DNA of 64,000 nt from Alligator mississippiensis (taxonomy: Eukaryota > Chordata > Crocodylia > Alligatoridae), in the NCBI RefSeq assembly GCF_030867095.1, contig NC_081835.1:42825892-42889891 (forward strand), given 5' to 3'. The notes below the pieces were generated by a model. The model ran no database searches. It was given only the letters and a program-made list of their open reading frames with translations, and was not told the origin of the DNA. The position numbers and the translations under genes are program-made. Positions 21,431 through 32,380 of this stretch are shown here, piece after piece (position 1 is the stretch's first letter; each line of letters opens with the position of its first letter).

Positions 21431-22865
21431 TAGTGTTCTGCATTCTTGGTTTTTATTTTTAAAAAATATCCAGAAATTTTTCAGGGTTTATCTTCAAAAC
21501 ATAAAAACCAGGATGAAATCAGGGTGAAAGGAAGAAAAGGGAAAAAATTGGTTTAAATAGAGGGAAAATTGGCAGTGAGGGAGGGACGGAGTAAGGCTGG
21601 GACTAGGGAAGGGGAGGGGGGAGGGGCGCAGCCCGTCCGCTGCTCCTGGGGCTGCAGCATGGAGCAAAGGTGGGGGAGCTGTCAGTGAGTGCAGGGCATG
21701 GAGTTGGGGAGCACGGATCTTGTTGCTACATGCCCTCCAGGAGGGTTGCGGGCTGGGGGGCTGTGCCGGGCTCTTCCCAGGGGGCGCGTGCCCCCAGATT
21801 TGCATGCGGGACAAAAGCAGGCTGCCGCCTGACCCAAACACTGGAAAGAGCCTAGAACTGCCACTGGTCCAGGCTCTTTGCAGTGCTCTTGCTGCAGTCT
21901 GCTACCACTCTTCCCAGCACTCGGGGAGGGTGGCAGCACCGGGAGGAGAGGGACCCGACCCCAACCCCAGCAGCAGCACCTCCCGCCCTGCCTGGGGTCA
22001 GAGCCAGGAGCCCCACGGTCCCAGGCAGCAGCTCCAGCCCCGCAGACCCATGCCAAGTGCCCTGGCGCAGTCCCTTGCCACTGGGACAGGGGCCAGGCTC
22101 TCCCGCCTGCTCCTCCCAGTGCGGCTCAGGGCTCACAGCTCCCAGCACCTGCAGCAGGGCCACAGCCGGAGCCACCTGGGTGCAGGTGGGACCCGCCCAC
22201 CCTGGGAGTGATTCCCTTGACCCGGCCCACCCTGCCTGTGCTCAGAGCTGGGAGCCCCATGCCCTCAGCCAGCGGCTCCAGCCCCGTGGGCCCATGCCAA
22301 GTGGCTGGGTGCAGCGTACACTGCAGGGAGTGGGGCCAGGCTCTCTTGGCTGCCCCCCACCCCACCCCAGCGGGGCTCAGGGCTCCCAACGCCCAGCACC
22401 CGGGGCAGGGCCAAAGCTGGAGCCACCAGGATGTAGGTGGGACCTGCCTGCCCTGGGAGCAATCCCCACAGCCTGGCCCGCCCTGGCCCACTCCGCCTAG
22501 GGTCAAAGCCAGGAGCCCCACACCCCCAGGCAGTGGCTCCAGCCACCCTACCCCAGCCCCCGTGCAGCCACTGCCACCCCCTTGCCCTCCACTCCACATG
22601 CAGCCACTGCTACCTCCCCCCTTTTCCTCCCCCACGTCTGGCCAGAAATCTATGCCTCAGGTACACCAGCACAGTGGCACTTTTAGCTTACCAGTGCCAC
22701 CCGTTTTTCAGGTCAAATCCCTGTTAACCAACATGAGTGTATTCCCCACTCGTGCCGGTTAACAGGAATTTGAACTGAAAAACAGGTGTAAATCAGTAAA
22801 ATCCAAATGACTTTAAAAAAAAAATCAGGGAATTTATCAGTGAAAATCAAGAATGTAGAACACTA
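21431..22865. mobile_element. Non-autonomous hAT element with GC-rich tandem core
   Basis: TIRs TAGTGTTCTGCATTCTTG (left) and the complement of TAGTGTTCTACATTCTTG (right) start TAGNG, as hAT ends do. A perfect 8-bp target duplication TGCATGAA lies at 21423-21430 and 22866-22873. Similarity of the ends runs 50 bp or more inward through A/T-rich sequence. The core (21600-22640) is GC-rich and tandemly repeated. No transposase is encoded. Confidence 0.95.
22008..22560. repeat. GC-rich tandem repeat, period about 240-260 bp
   Basis: 'ggagccccacggtcccaggc' at about 22008 recurs as 'gggagccccatgccctcagc' at about 22249 and 'ggagccccacacccccaggc' at about 22511. Each is followed by 'ggctccagcc'-type sequence. 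The block 'gcycagcacc...cagggcc' recurs in the same register. It lies wholly inside the hAT element and creates long proline-rich chance frames on both strands. Confidence 0.75.
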
Positions 22866-22873
22866 TGCATGAA

Positions 22874-23450
22874 CTACTCCTTCCACACTAAGGAGGAGCT
22901 CCAATCCCTGCTACTACCCACCCTTCTCCCACCTCCTACTAGGGAGGGTAGTGGCCATGTCGTGCTTGCTCTCCACTCTGAACTTAGGTTTCCCTTATGC
23001 CCCTGCCTGAGCCACAACCTGGGCTGATCGCAACAATGTTTGTTTCTGACAGGAGCTATTTCACAGGTAAACAGGAAGGAGAGGCATTGATATGAAGGAG
23101 ATTGTGAAAGAGGGAAAAGTTCAGTAGATAAGAATAATCAGGGCCCCTTCCCTTACCTTCCTGTGTAGTTACGAATTACAGCATCCTATTAGTCTCTGGT
23201 CCCACCACACCACAGAAACACCAATTATGTCTAGTGTGTAGTACAAAGGAGCGGGTACCAGTTGCTTAATGATAGGGCTTGTTTTACAACTTGTTCTCGG
23301 GTCCCTTGGCACCAACTGGGGCCAAGCAGCATGATCGACACATCCCTTCTGTCTCTTTCCCAAGCTTTTCCCCTGACACCCTCAGGGCTGGACACTCCAC
23401 ACATGTACCCTGGTGCTCACCTTCTCCGTGCAAAAATTACATAACTTCTT
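22874..23450. other. Unassigned non-coding sequence
   Basis: No family recognised. Confidence 0.4.
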
Positions 23451-23451
23451 C

Positions 23452-23640
23452 ATGGGTGTTAGTTGTAGCCATGTCAGTCTAAGGACATAGGCAGACAAGG
23501 TTCTTTGGGTAAATGTGATATCTTTTATTAGACCAACTAAAAGTTGAAAAAATTGTTCTTTGCAAATTGTTCTTTCAGACACAAACACTCTTCTTCAGGC
23601 ATAGGGAGAGTCTGCTGTTTTTTTGTGCTCTCCTGGGTGG
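23452..23640 (-). mobile_element. Repeat family A, longest copy
   Basis: On the minus strand: 'tgcctgaagaagagtgtttg', 'aacaatttgcaaagaacaat', 'ccaacttttagttggtctaat', 'aaaagatatcacatttaccc' and 'aaagaaccttgtctgcctat', then 'agactgacatggctacaac'. The block order equals that of 51101-51199. The end at the left (gtgttagttgtagcc) is the family 3' end. Confidence 0.7.
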
Positions 23641-23644
23641 AATA

Positions 23645-24199
23645 GAAGCCAATATGCATAATGCAGGTCTGTGAAAATGCAAATGTGTGGCAGTGAGGAC
23701 CAGAGTCCTGGGAGACAATAGGTGTGAGATGGGGAGGGTATGTTGACCTGGTGATAGAATGTCACGTAAAATGTAGAGAGGTTACCTGGGGTTATCGGAT
23801 GACAGGCAGGTTATAGCGCGCCATAAATCCAGTGTCTATATTTAGTCCATGATTTTAGTCATAGCTATTTAATTAAGTTTGGCGATACTCTTCTGTATAA
23901 AACTGGCTTGTGTGCGAGCAAATATACTAGCACCAACTTCAAGCATTTAAAAATCACAAGATAACCCCCAAATCATGAGACTGCCTGAAAGATAGGGTAA
24001 GCATAAGGAAATCTGGGACATTTGGGACACTATCCCCCCCCCAAATCAGCGGTGCTAGTGCAGGCAGTGGCAGGGTCCAGCGGCCAGGGGCAAGGGTGCA
24101 GTCCGGAAGGGAGACAAAGCTGCCTGCATACCGTGCGGCTCTGTCTCTCTGCTGGACTGTACCCCACGTCCCTTATATTCTAGGATTCTCATTTTAATT
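23645..24199. other. Unassigned non-coding sequence
   Basis: No clear family; the right part may belong to the 5' region of the CR1 copy that follows. Confidence 0.35.
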
Positions 24200-24798
24200 T
24201 TCACCAACCAACTGGGATCATCAGCCTTTGGACCAGCCAGCAACCAGGGAGCCAGTGAGCAGGGTAAGCAATTTGCAAGCAATTTGCTGGGAGGGAGCAA
24301 GAGGAGGAAGGGGAAGAGAAACCAGGCACCAGATCCTGCCCAGGGAAAGTAAGTGAACCAGAACTGCCTGTGCCTTTGGCTTGGTGACTGTTTTTGTCTG
24401 GTGGGCTGAGTATATTTGGGGAGTGTGCTCTGAGAAGCTGGCAGTGTTCCTAGCTGAGTGATTGCTGATTGCTGAGTGATTGCTGCCTGTGTCTGATAGA
24501 TGCCCTAACGAGGGGGTGGAGTCTGTCCGGGCTCAGCAGGGTATAAAAACAGACTCCTTAAACCACCAAAGAGCCAGTGACTAGGGACTGCAAACAGGGT
24601 AAGCATTTTGTAGGTCAGTTTGTTGTCCTTCCCCCCTTGCCCTTTTTGAGGAGAGAGCCTTTCAGCTTGGTGTAAGAAAGTAGGAAAAGAGGGGCCAATG
24701 AGGAGTAAACAGGCCAGCTTCCAGGCAAGTTTGCTAAGGAAGGTGTGCTTGAATGAAGGGTAGTAAGAGAGAGAAGGCAGATTAAGAGACCCAGGAAA

Positions 24799-25864
24799 AT
24801 GGCTGGAGAACATCACAATGCCAGAGCCACTGCCATTGCCTCTGCTTGCACCTGTGAGTCTTCTGTCCAGGCAGGATGGCTCACCACCAAGGCTTCTACC
24901 CAGGTCCAGGTTTGGCACTGTGGGGACTGTGGCTTGCAAGTTCCTTCCAGTGATGGCCAGGTCTGGGGGTGCCTGAGGTGTGCACTGTGCCTCCTGGTGG
25001 TGTCTCTCGGGGAACAGGCAAGACACCTACAGGAAGAGGTGGTGAGGCTTCAGAGCATCTTCTGCCATGAGGAGTTCATTGATTCAATGCTGAAGGAGAT
25101 CTCTGGGACTGTGAGCAAAGAACTACCAGAGGCACCGCTAGAGAAGAGAAAGGACATGGACTTCCAGGAGGGTGGAAGCTGGAAGCTTGTGACCTTGCAG
25201 CAAGCAGAAATCTTCACCTTCACCTGCAGCAATTCATCTGGAGAACAAATATGGAGTCCTAGCAACAGAGGGCAAGGAGCACGTCCCATTGGTGGAGGAC
25301 CACAGGCTAGGCCTCACCAAATTCAGAAGGATCAAGACCACCACCACCAAGAAGAAGCAATGGGTGGTGGTGGTTGGAGATTTCCTTCTGCAGGGGATGG
25401 AGGGAGCCATTTGCTGCCCAGACTTGTCACCTCGGGAAGTCTGCTGCTTGCCCAGATCCCAGATACAAGCTATACCGGAGAGATTACCGAGGTTCATCTG
25501 GCCCTCTGACTGGTACCCCATTCTGTTCATCCATGTGGGTAGCAATGAAACTGCCAGGAGAGACCCTCAACAGATCAAAAGTGACTACAGGGCTCTGGGT
25601 GCCAGGGTGGGGGGGTCTGGGCCTCGGGTTGTATTCTCTTTGATCCTTCCGGTCAAGGGAAAGGCCACAGGCAGGGGTGGGTACATCTTGCAAATCTATA
25701 CCTGGCTGCACAGGTGTTGTCACCAGCAGGGCTTTAGCTTCTTCAACCATGGGGTGTTGTTCCAAGAAGAAAGATTGCTGGGAAGAAATGGGATCCTGAC
25801 AGAGAGAGGGAAGAGCATCTTTGCAGACAGGTTCATTAACCTAGTGAGGAGGACTTTAAATTAG
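24799..25864 (+). pseudogene. CR1 ORF1 pseudogene: zinc-finger and SGNH-esterase protein
   Basis: The first frame (24799-25509) gives a cysteine cluster C41-x2-C44 and C58-x2-C61-x2-C64, a metal-binding finger of the PHD-like type described in CR1 ORF1. A helical, probably coiled-coil stretch follows at about residues 70-105. From about 25240 the homologous frame shifts by one and runs to the stop at 25862-25864, reading the esterase domain: VVVVGDF at about 25364-25384, HVGSNE ending 25549, and GRNGILTERG near 25780. Family knowledge places GDS, GxND and DxxH there. Here Ser is Phe (codon 25382-25384) and the Asp/His pair is altered. The usual role is RNA binding and an accessory lipase-like activity in retrotransposition. 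This copy cannot be active. Confidence 0.85.
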
Positions 25865-25929
25865 GTTTGCTGGAGGATAGAGACCAAAGTCCTGAGGTGA
25901 GTGGGAAAGCAGGTGACCTGGAGGAAGAG

Positions 25930-28290
25930 CAAGCAGAAGGGAGCAACAGGGGAAGTGTTTTCATTTTTCTTGAGAAATCAAGGCAATCGACTAGTTAGCT
26001 TAGGTACCTGTACACGAATGCATGGGCCCTGCAAAACAAACAGAAAGAATTGTAAGTCCTTGCACAGTCATGGAACTATGATGTGATTGGAATAGCAGAG
26101 ACATGGTGGGAGCTCACATGACTGGAGCATTGTCATGGATGGGTACTAACTGTTCAGGGAGGACAGGCAGGGGAGAAGAGGAGGAGGAGGAAGAGTTGCA
26201 CTTTATGTAAAAGCTGTATGATTGCTCAGACCTCCAGTATGAAAATGGAGATAGGCCTGTTTAAAATCTCTGGGTTAATGTTAGAGGGGAGAGCAACAAG
26301 GGTGACATTGCTGTGGGTGTCTGCTATAGACCACCAAACCAGGAGGATGAGGTAGATGAGGCTAGTGGAAGTACTGCTGATCATAGGCCCTGGTTCTCAA
26401 AGGGCACTTCAATCACCCTGACCTCTGCTAGGAGAGCAATACAGCAGTGTGCAGACAATCTAGGAAGCTTTTGGAGAGTGTTTGGGACAACTTCGTGGTA
26501 CAAGTGCTGGAGTGGCCAACAAGGGGCCATGCTCTTCTTGACCTGCTGTTCACAAACAGGGAAGAATTGGTAGGGAACATAGAAGTGGATGGCAACTTGG
26601 GCACCAGCGACCATGAGGCCACTGAGTTCAGGATTCTGAAGAAAGGAAGGAGAGCAGCAGAGTAAAGACCCTGGACTTCATAAAAGCAGACTTTGACTTG
26701 CTGAGGGACTTATGGGCAGGATCCCCTGGGAAGCCAAACTGAGGGGGAAAGGAGTCCAGGAGAGCAGGCTGTATTTTAAAGAAGCCTTACTGAGAGCGCA
26801 AGAGTAAACCATCCTGATGTGCAGGAAGACTAGAAAGTGTGGCAGAAGACCAACTTGGCTTAACTGGGAGCTCTTTAGTAAACAGTCACAAAAATCAAGC
26901 TTATCAGAAGTGGAAACTTGCACAAACAACTAAGGAGTAAGAGTATTGCTTGGGCATAAAGAGATGACGTCGGGAAAGCCAAAGCACAATTGGAGTTGCA
27001 GCTAGCAAGGATTACAAGAAGGGTTTCAACAAATATGTCAATGGCAAAAGGGGGATCGGGGAAAGACAACTGAATAGGGGGGGCAACCTAGTGGCAGAGG
27101 ATGCAGAAAAAGCTGATGTGCTCAATTGCCTTTTTCACCTCAGTCTTCACAGGCAAGGTCAGCTCCAAGACTACTGCACCTAGCAGTATAGTTTGGGGAG
27201 GCGGTGAGCAGCCAACAGTGGTGAAAGAACAGGTTAGGGACTATTTAGAAAAGCTGAATGTGTACAAGTCCACGGGGCTGGATGTAATGCACCTGAGGAT
27301 GCTGAGGGAGTTGGTGATGTAATTGCAGAGCTACTGGCCCCCATCTCTGAAAACTCATGGCAATCAGGAGTGGTCCCGGATGATTGAAAAAGGGCAAATA
27401 TAGTGTCCCTCTTTAAGAAAGGGAAGAAGGAGGATCCAGACAACTTCAGACTGGTCAGCCTCACCTCAGTCCCTGGAAAAATCATGGAGCAGGTCCTCAA
27501 GGAATCCATTTCTAAATACTTGGAGGAGGAGGAGGAGGAGAAAAAGGTTATTAGGTACAGTTCGCTTAGATTTACCAAGGGCAAGTCATGCCTGACCAAC
27601 CTGACTGCCTTCTATGACGAGCTCTGTGGATGTGGGAAGGGCAGTGGATTTGATATACCTTGACTTTAACAAGGCTTTTGATATGGTCTCCCACAACTTT
27701 CTTGCAAGCAAGCTAAGGAAGTGTGGATTGGGTGAATGGGCTGTAAGGTGGATAGAAAACTGGCTGGATCATCAGGCTCAAAGGGTAATCAGTCAATGGC
27801 TCAATATCTAGTTAGCAGCTGTTCTGAAGTGGAGTGTCCCAGGGGTCAGTCCTGGGACCAGTTTTGTTCAAATCTTCATCAAAGACATGGATGATGGGTT
27901 GGAGTGCACCCTCAACAAGTTTGCAGATGAAACCAAGCTGGTAGAGTAGTAAATATGGTGGAGGGTTGGGCTAGGATTCAGAAAGACCTAGACAAATTAG
28001 AAGACTGGACCAAAAGAAATCTCGAGGTTCAATAAGGACAAGTGTGAAGTCCTGCACTTACGACAGAACAATTATACCAGTATAGTCTGAGGGCCAACTG
28101 GCTAAGCAGTGGCTCTGCAGAAATGGACCTGGGGTTACAGTGGACAAAAAGCTGAACATGAGCCAACAATATGTCCTTGTTGTGAAGAAAGCTAATGGCA
28201 TGCTGGGCTGCATTAGTTGGAGCATTGCCAGCAGATCAAGGGAAGTGATTGTTTGCCTCTATTTAGCACTGGTGAGGACACGCCTGGGGC
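25930..28290 (+). pseudogene. CR1 ORF2 pseudogene: APE endonuclease and reverse transcriptase
   Basis: Broken pieces follow the ORF2 order. YDVIGIAETWWE (about 26075-26113) is the endonuclease glutamate motif, and VCYRPPNQED is near 26318. LLDLLFTNREELVG and GNLGTSDHE (26530-26625) hold the SDH motif. In the reverse transcriptase, YLEKLNVYKSTGLD is near 27240, FKKGKKEDPDNFR near 27410, GKSCLTNLTAFYDE near 27580 and YLDFNKAFDMVSHNF near 27660. FADE at 27920-27931 stands where FADD is expected, so the second catalytic aspartate is glutamate (codon 27929-27931). Several frameshifts and stops separate the pieces. The protein would nick target DNA and copy CR1 RNA; this copy is dead. Confidence 0.9.
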
Positions 28291-28553
28291 GTGTCTACAC
28301 ATGATGCTACATAGCTGTAGCAACACACTACGGCAACATGGCATTGGTGGGCAGAAACCATGACACCATAGCTACATAGCCGTAGCGACATAATCATTTG
28401 GTATAGAGTGCCATTTCAGTAATGTGAGGCTAAAAATAACCATGTGCTGTGTGGATGGTGCTGTTACTGCACTGTCATTTAGTATTACCAAAAGGAAGTG
28501 CTAAATGACAGTGCTGTAACAACGGTGCCATAGGGGCATGTGCAAACATGCCC
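28287..28553. mobile_element. MITE with GGGYRYRTCTACAC ends, inserted in CR1
   Basis: A 267-bp element. The left end is GGGCGTGTCTACACATG and the right end is the complement of GGGCATGTTTGCACATG. CTG triplets at 28284-28286 and 28554-28556 form a 3-bp target duplication. Removing the element restores continuous CR1 sequence ('acgcctggagttctag'). The interior has 'ctacatagctgtagc'-type palindromes and 'ccaaaaggaagtgctaaatg', shared with 44155-44431. Confidence 0.85.
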
Positions 28554-29019
28554 CTGGAGTTCTAGAAAAGGCACTAGAAAATGTCCAGTTTGGTGTCCCC
28601 CACTACAGAAAGGATCTAGACAAACTGCAACGTTCAGCAGAAGGTAACAAAAATGGTGAGGGAAATGGGACACATGACTTGTAAGGAGAGGCTGAGGGAA
28701 CTGGGCATATTTAGTATGGAGAAAAGAAGGTTGAAAGTAGTCGCAGATGACAGAACAAGAAGCAATGGTCTGAAGTTGCAGCAAGGGAAGGTTAGTTTAA
28801 GTATTACGAAAAACTTTCTCATGAGGAAGGTTGTAAAGCACTAGAACAGGTTACCCAGAGAGGTTGTGGAATCTCTATCCTTGGAGGTTTTTAAGACCCA
28901 GGTAGACAAAGCCTTGCCTGGGACGATTATAGGTGGATATGGTCCTGTTCTGAGCAGGGGGTTGGACTAGATGACCTCCTGATGTCCTTTACAATCCTTA
29001 TTTTGTATGATTCTCAGCG

Positions 29020-29325
29020 GCAGCCAAACAGCTTATGCCTCTTTCTGGAGTTCTGGGAGCTCATTCATAGACAGTCTCACATACTCTTTGTCAGCTGCCT
29101 ATTCAGCTCACCAAGTTGTCCTACAAAGCAAGTACCAACAGTTAGCCAAGGTTGTCTTGCTTCACCAGAAAGAGACTGTTTTTCAGTAGCTCCAGGTGGC
29201 CTAGCTGTTGAGTCCCCTGAGATTCAACACCTGACAGACAGGTTTATTTTGATGCTTGGGAAGTGTAAGCCCAGGCAATACCCCCAGGACCCATAACCAC
29301 CCTTGTAGACAGCAGTCAGTGCCAG
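29020..29325. other. Unassigned non-coding sequence
   Basis: Sequence flanking the CR1 3' end; no family recognised. Confidence 0.4.
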
Positions 29326-29329
29326 ATCG

Positions 29330-29650
29330 TCAGTGGCTGTGAATCAACAGGGCTCCACTGAAGTCATGTGGATGATCATCACTGAAATCAATGGAGTTAC
29401 TCTGATTTACGCTGCCTGGGACTCTGCCCAGCCCGTTCTAATGGAAGGAGTACTGTACACCAACTAGGAACCCAGCTCAGACTCCAAATGGAGCCTGTGG
29501 ACTTCAGTGGATCTGTGGCCAATATGCACCACATTAGAAACTGGCCTCTCACTGATGGAGTCACTGCCAATTTACCCCAGCTGGGAATCTGGTTCCATTG
29601 ACTGCAGCAGACTTACATTAATTGACACCAGGTGGAAATCTGGCCCGGAG
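29330..29650. repeat. Old amniote-type repeat ('actgaagtcaatggagttac' family)
   Basis: 'ctccactgaagtcatgtgg' and 'gaaatcaatggagttactc' recall the common motif 'ggagtaactccactgaagtcaatggag'. Related patches are at 32715-32795, 33945-34015 and 48475-48545. Class unknown; the motif is partly self-complementary (gagttactcc / ggagtaactc). Confidence 0.45.
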
Positions 29651-29654
29651 ATGT

Positions 29655-31155
29655 TCCCCTTTCTCCCTCTCTCTCTCCTCTCTCTTTCACTGCCCCACCA
29701 TTTCCTGCCAAAACCTCCCCATCAGTGTAAACAAAGCATCCTAAAGGCTACAGGGAAAAAAAATTATATGGATTTAAACTAAGGTGTGAATCTCAGCTAA
29801 AGGAGCATGCCAATATAAACCCTGCTCACTGCACAGGCTCCCTCATCCCAGAGTAAGGGACCTTTTTGGCTCCTTGGGAAGTGCTTCTAGCTAAACAAGA
29901 AAAGACACTCATTCTCCTACACTCCATTCTCCCAGAGCAGTTGCTGATCTTGTCATCCCAAAAGACTATTCAGGCCTGGCAATTTCCCCAAGGTTGCCCA
30001 TATTTGACTTGGGATCTATATTAACCTTCAGTGCAGTGGATTCTCCTTAGCCCTCCCTCCTCACCTGACCTAATATATTTAGCTGACAAAGGGGAGGGGG
30101 GGGGAAATGAAGCAAAGAGAAAATACTCCTTTTTGTGTGTTTTGGAAATGTAAATTACCCTGGAAGCAATTCAGAGAACAAAGGCTACAGGTTTTTGTGC
30201 CCTTCGCGTGGCTTTGAAGTTCAGAAGAAGGCTGTTAATATTTGGGAAGGGCAAAGGGAGGGGGGAGCAGTGTTTAGAGGGCAAGATGTGAAGAAATGTC
30301 TCAGGAGGGGGGAGGGTGATGTGACTTCCAGAAGATTGCTCAGGACTGAGCTGATTGTGAGTGCTGATATGTGCTGCAATAGATGGGCTAATCCCTGTAT
30401 TTTGGCTGGACATAAAATGACAGAAATTTTACACCAGGTCTCCATTAAAATCCCTCGAGGCCTGATTCTGCTCAGCCACTAATCTGGGGATCGTACCAAC
30501 ACCACTGTACTCCAGTCTTATACTGGCATGGCTCCATCCAGCCCTGGGAGTCAGCAGACTTGTTCAGTTGCAAGAGAAAGAGAAATGAGGCCTGGAGGGA
30601 TATTCAGGATTGGGAATCCACCTCAGGCAAGGCAAAGGGAAGAAATTTGATCAAATAAGCAGGGTGCAACTCACAGAGCAAGCAAAAGCAGAGCAATCGG
30701 CAACAAATTAAGTGTCCTGCAGTGCCTGGCTGGAAGCCAGAGGAGGTGCTGAGGCCCTTGCAGGGGAGATTGTCAGCAAGGTGTTAATGATACTAACAAT
30801 GATCACACTTTAAACATGCTGGAAGAATCAAGTAACCTGACTGTATATTAAGATCCTTATGTCACAAGTTAGATTGTACCATTTAGGACAAGCTCCTCCG
30901 CTACGCTTGGGTATGCCGTTGTAGGTGCATGGCAATGCTTCAAGGGCCTGGTAGCACCTGTCTCTCTCATATACTAACTCTACAGCCTGCTTTAGAGTAA
31001 GATGAAGGCTCCTCCGTAAAACACAAACCAGCTATACCCTCCTTCCACCAGACCATGTACCAACTAAGGGCTGCTGGAGCAAAAATACTGTGATGGCCAC
31101 AGCCCTCCCACTCTCTCATACCAGATACATGCTCCCCCCACTCCCTCCACACACA
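29655..31155. other. Unassigned non-coding sequence
   Basis: Purine-rich patches and a G-run at 30092-30103; no family recognised. Confidence 0.4.
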
Positions 31156-31163
31156 CTCCAATG

Positions 31164-31393
31164 CAAAGGTTTCCAACCACCAGGCCACAGCCTGGTACCA
31201 GGCCACAAAAGGTTGGCTGCTGGGTCCCGGCATGAGCCCACTGCTCGGACCCCCATCTGTCTGCCCAGGTGAGCGGTTTCCACTGCTGGCAGTCATGTGC
31301 AGAGTTATAACTGGACAGTGGGGCAGCCCTGGGAGGGAGGCAGCTGGCTCCGTGTGCCCTGGTCCACAGTATAAAAAAGATTGGGAACCATTG
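31164..31393. mobile_element. Short hAT (Charlie-like) MITE
   Basis: A 230-bp element with left end CAAAGGTTTCCAACCACC and right end the complement of CAATGGTTCCCAATC, both versions of the hAT terminus CAGNGGTTCCCAA. Flanking octamers CTCCAATG (31156-31163) and TTCCAGTG (31394-31401) match at six of eight positions, consistent with an old 8-bp target duplication. Confidence 0.8.
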
Positions 31394-31401
31394 TTCCAGT
31401 G

Positions 31402-32120
31402 CATACAGGGGGAAGATAAATGAAGTAGGAGGGCTCAGGGTGTGTGAGGACTTCTCCATGCCAGAGAAATTTCCCAGTTACAGGGATCTGGCTTCTATCA
31501 GGCCACTTCATGCTGCAAGAATCTCCCCTATCCATTTATTAGGGACATCTAGGCATATAGCAAAACTACCACCAGAAATGTTGATTTCCAGTACCTAATT
31601 TGCTCTTACTTCTCCCTTGTTATTTTTATTCCACATCTTTTTCTTCTGCCCAGTGTGACCCTTTGTCCATTGCCCTTTTTCAGGAAGGTGCCCCAGAGGG
31701 CACGTGCAATAAACATCTGGTAGCACCAGTGGTGGAGGGCTGTGCTTAGCAGCAAGCCTGGAGAGGAAAGGAGGGGGTTACAACTATTGCACCACTGGGT
31801 AGTGCTGACTCCTAGCAGGAGCCTAGCTGTAAAATCACAGCCTACTATCACAAACAATCAGCAGCACTAGATAAGCCGGCTCTGTTACAGTTAATGGAAC
31901 TGGGACCCTGCTGCTCAGGCAGGTGTAACTTAAAGATACTGAGATGCAGTTACTCTTTCTCCCTTAAGCCGTTCTGGTAATGGATGACCTGAGAAAAGAT
32001 GGGGGTGATGAATGAGCCCACTGGCGCGGCGCTGAGGCTCGCTGCAATAACACAGCTCAGGTATGGAGTGATTCCAGGGGGCTCAGGGGAGCTGCGGCAG
32101 GAAACTCTGCTTAAAAGAAG
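31402..32120. other. Unassigned non-coding sequence
   Basis: No family recognised. Confidence 0.4.
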
Positions 32121-32124
32121 AAGG

Positions 32125-32380
32125 AGAAAAAAAGTAAATCAAATCATCATGTTTAACCTATTTAATGAGCCGCTCTGGGAAGAAATTCCTTTAGACATCA
32201 AATGCAAACACATGGCAGAAGCCAGAGAGCTGGGGATGATATACGGTTCAGGCTGGTGAATCTTCTCCTGAAGAGGAGATCTCGTCCTGTCGCCTGATGA
32301 CTGTCCCGCGTCCCAATCAAGCTGTTGGGATGTGGAACTGATAAGCCCAAGGGAGAGCACATTACATGACCTGGCTCCTT
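32125..32380. other. Unique sequence, possible conserved non-coding element
   Basis: Balanced composition with words such as 'catcatgtttaacctattta' and no repeat signature. An open frame (31999-32259) ends in it but has no known domain or clear splice context. Conservation cannot be judged from one genome. Confidence 0.2.

Larger units (their letters stand above)
24200..29014 (+). mobile_element. CR1 LINE, near full length, inactivated (copy A)
   Basis: Orders as 5' untranslated region, ORF1, ORF2 (endonuclease then reverse transcriptase), and 3' untranslated region ending in the CR1-type terminal word ATGATTCT at 29007-29014. The 5' border is uncertain. The 5' region holds two related segments ('gagccagtgagcagggtaag' near 24250 and 'gagccagtgactagggactg' near 24570). 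Both ORFs carry frameshifts and stops. A 267-bp MITE interrupts the 3' half of ORF2 at 28287-28553. CR1 copies are usually 5'-truncated, so the presence of ORF1 is notable. Confidence 0.93.

Noticed and set aside
21878..22762. 294-codon open frame on the plus strand
   Set aside because: It lies wholly in the GC-rich tandem core of a hAT element, is proline-rich with repeated units, has competing long frames on both strands, and shows no domain.
24541..24548. TATA box of a host gene
   Set aside because: TATAAAA lies in the 5' region of a CR1 element; there is no host gene downstream, only CR1 ORF1.
31999..32259. Possible exon ending ...ELGMIYGSGW
   Set aside because: I recognise no protein family and no convincing splice acceptor and donor pair. 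Kept only as a possible conserved non-coding element.
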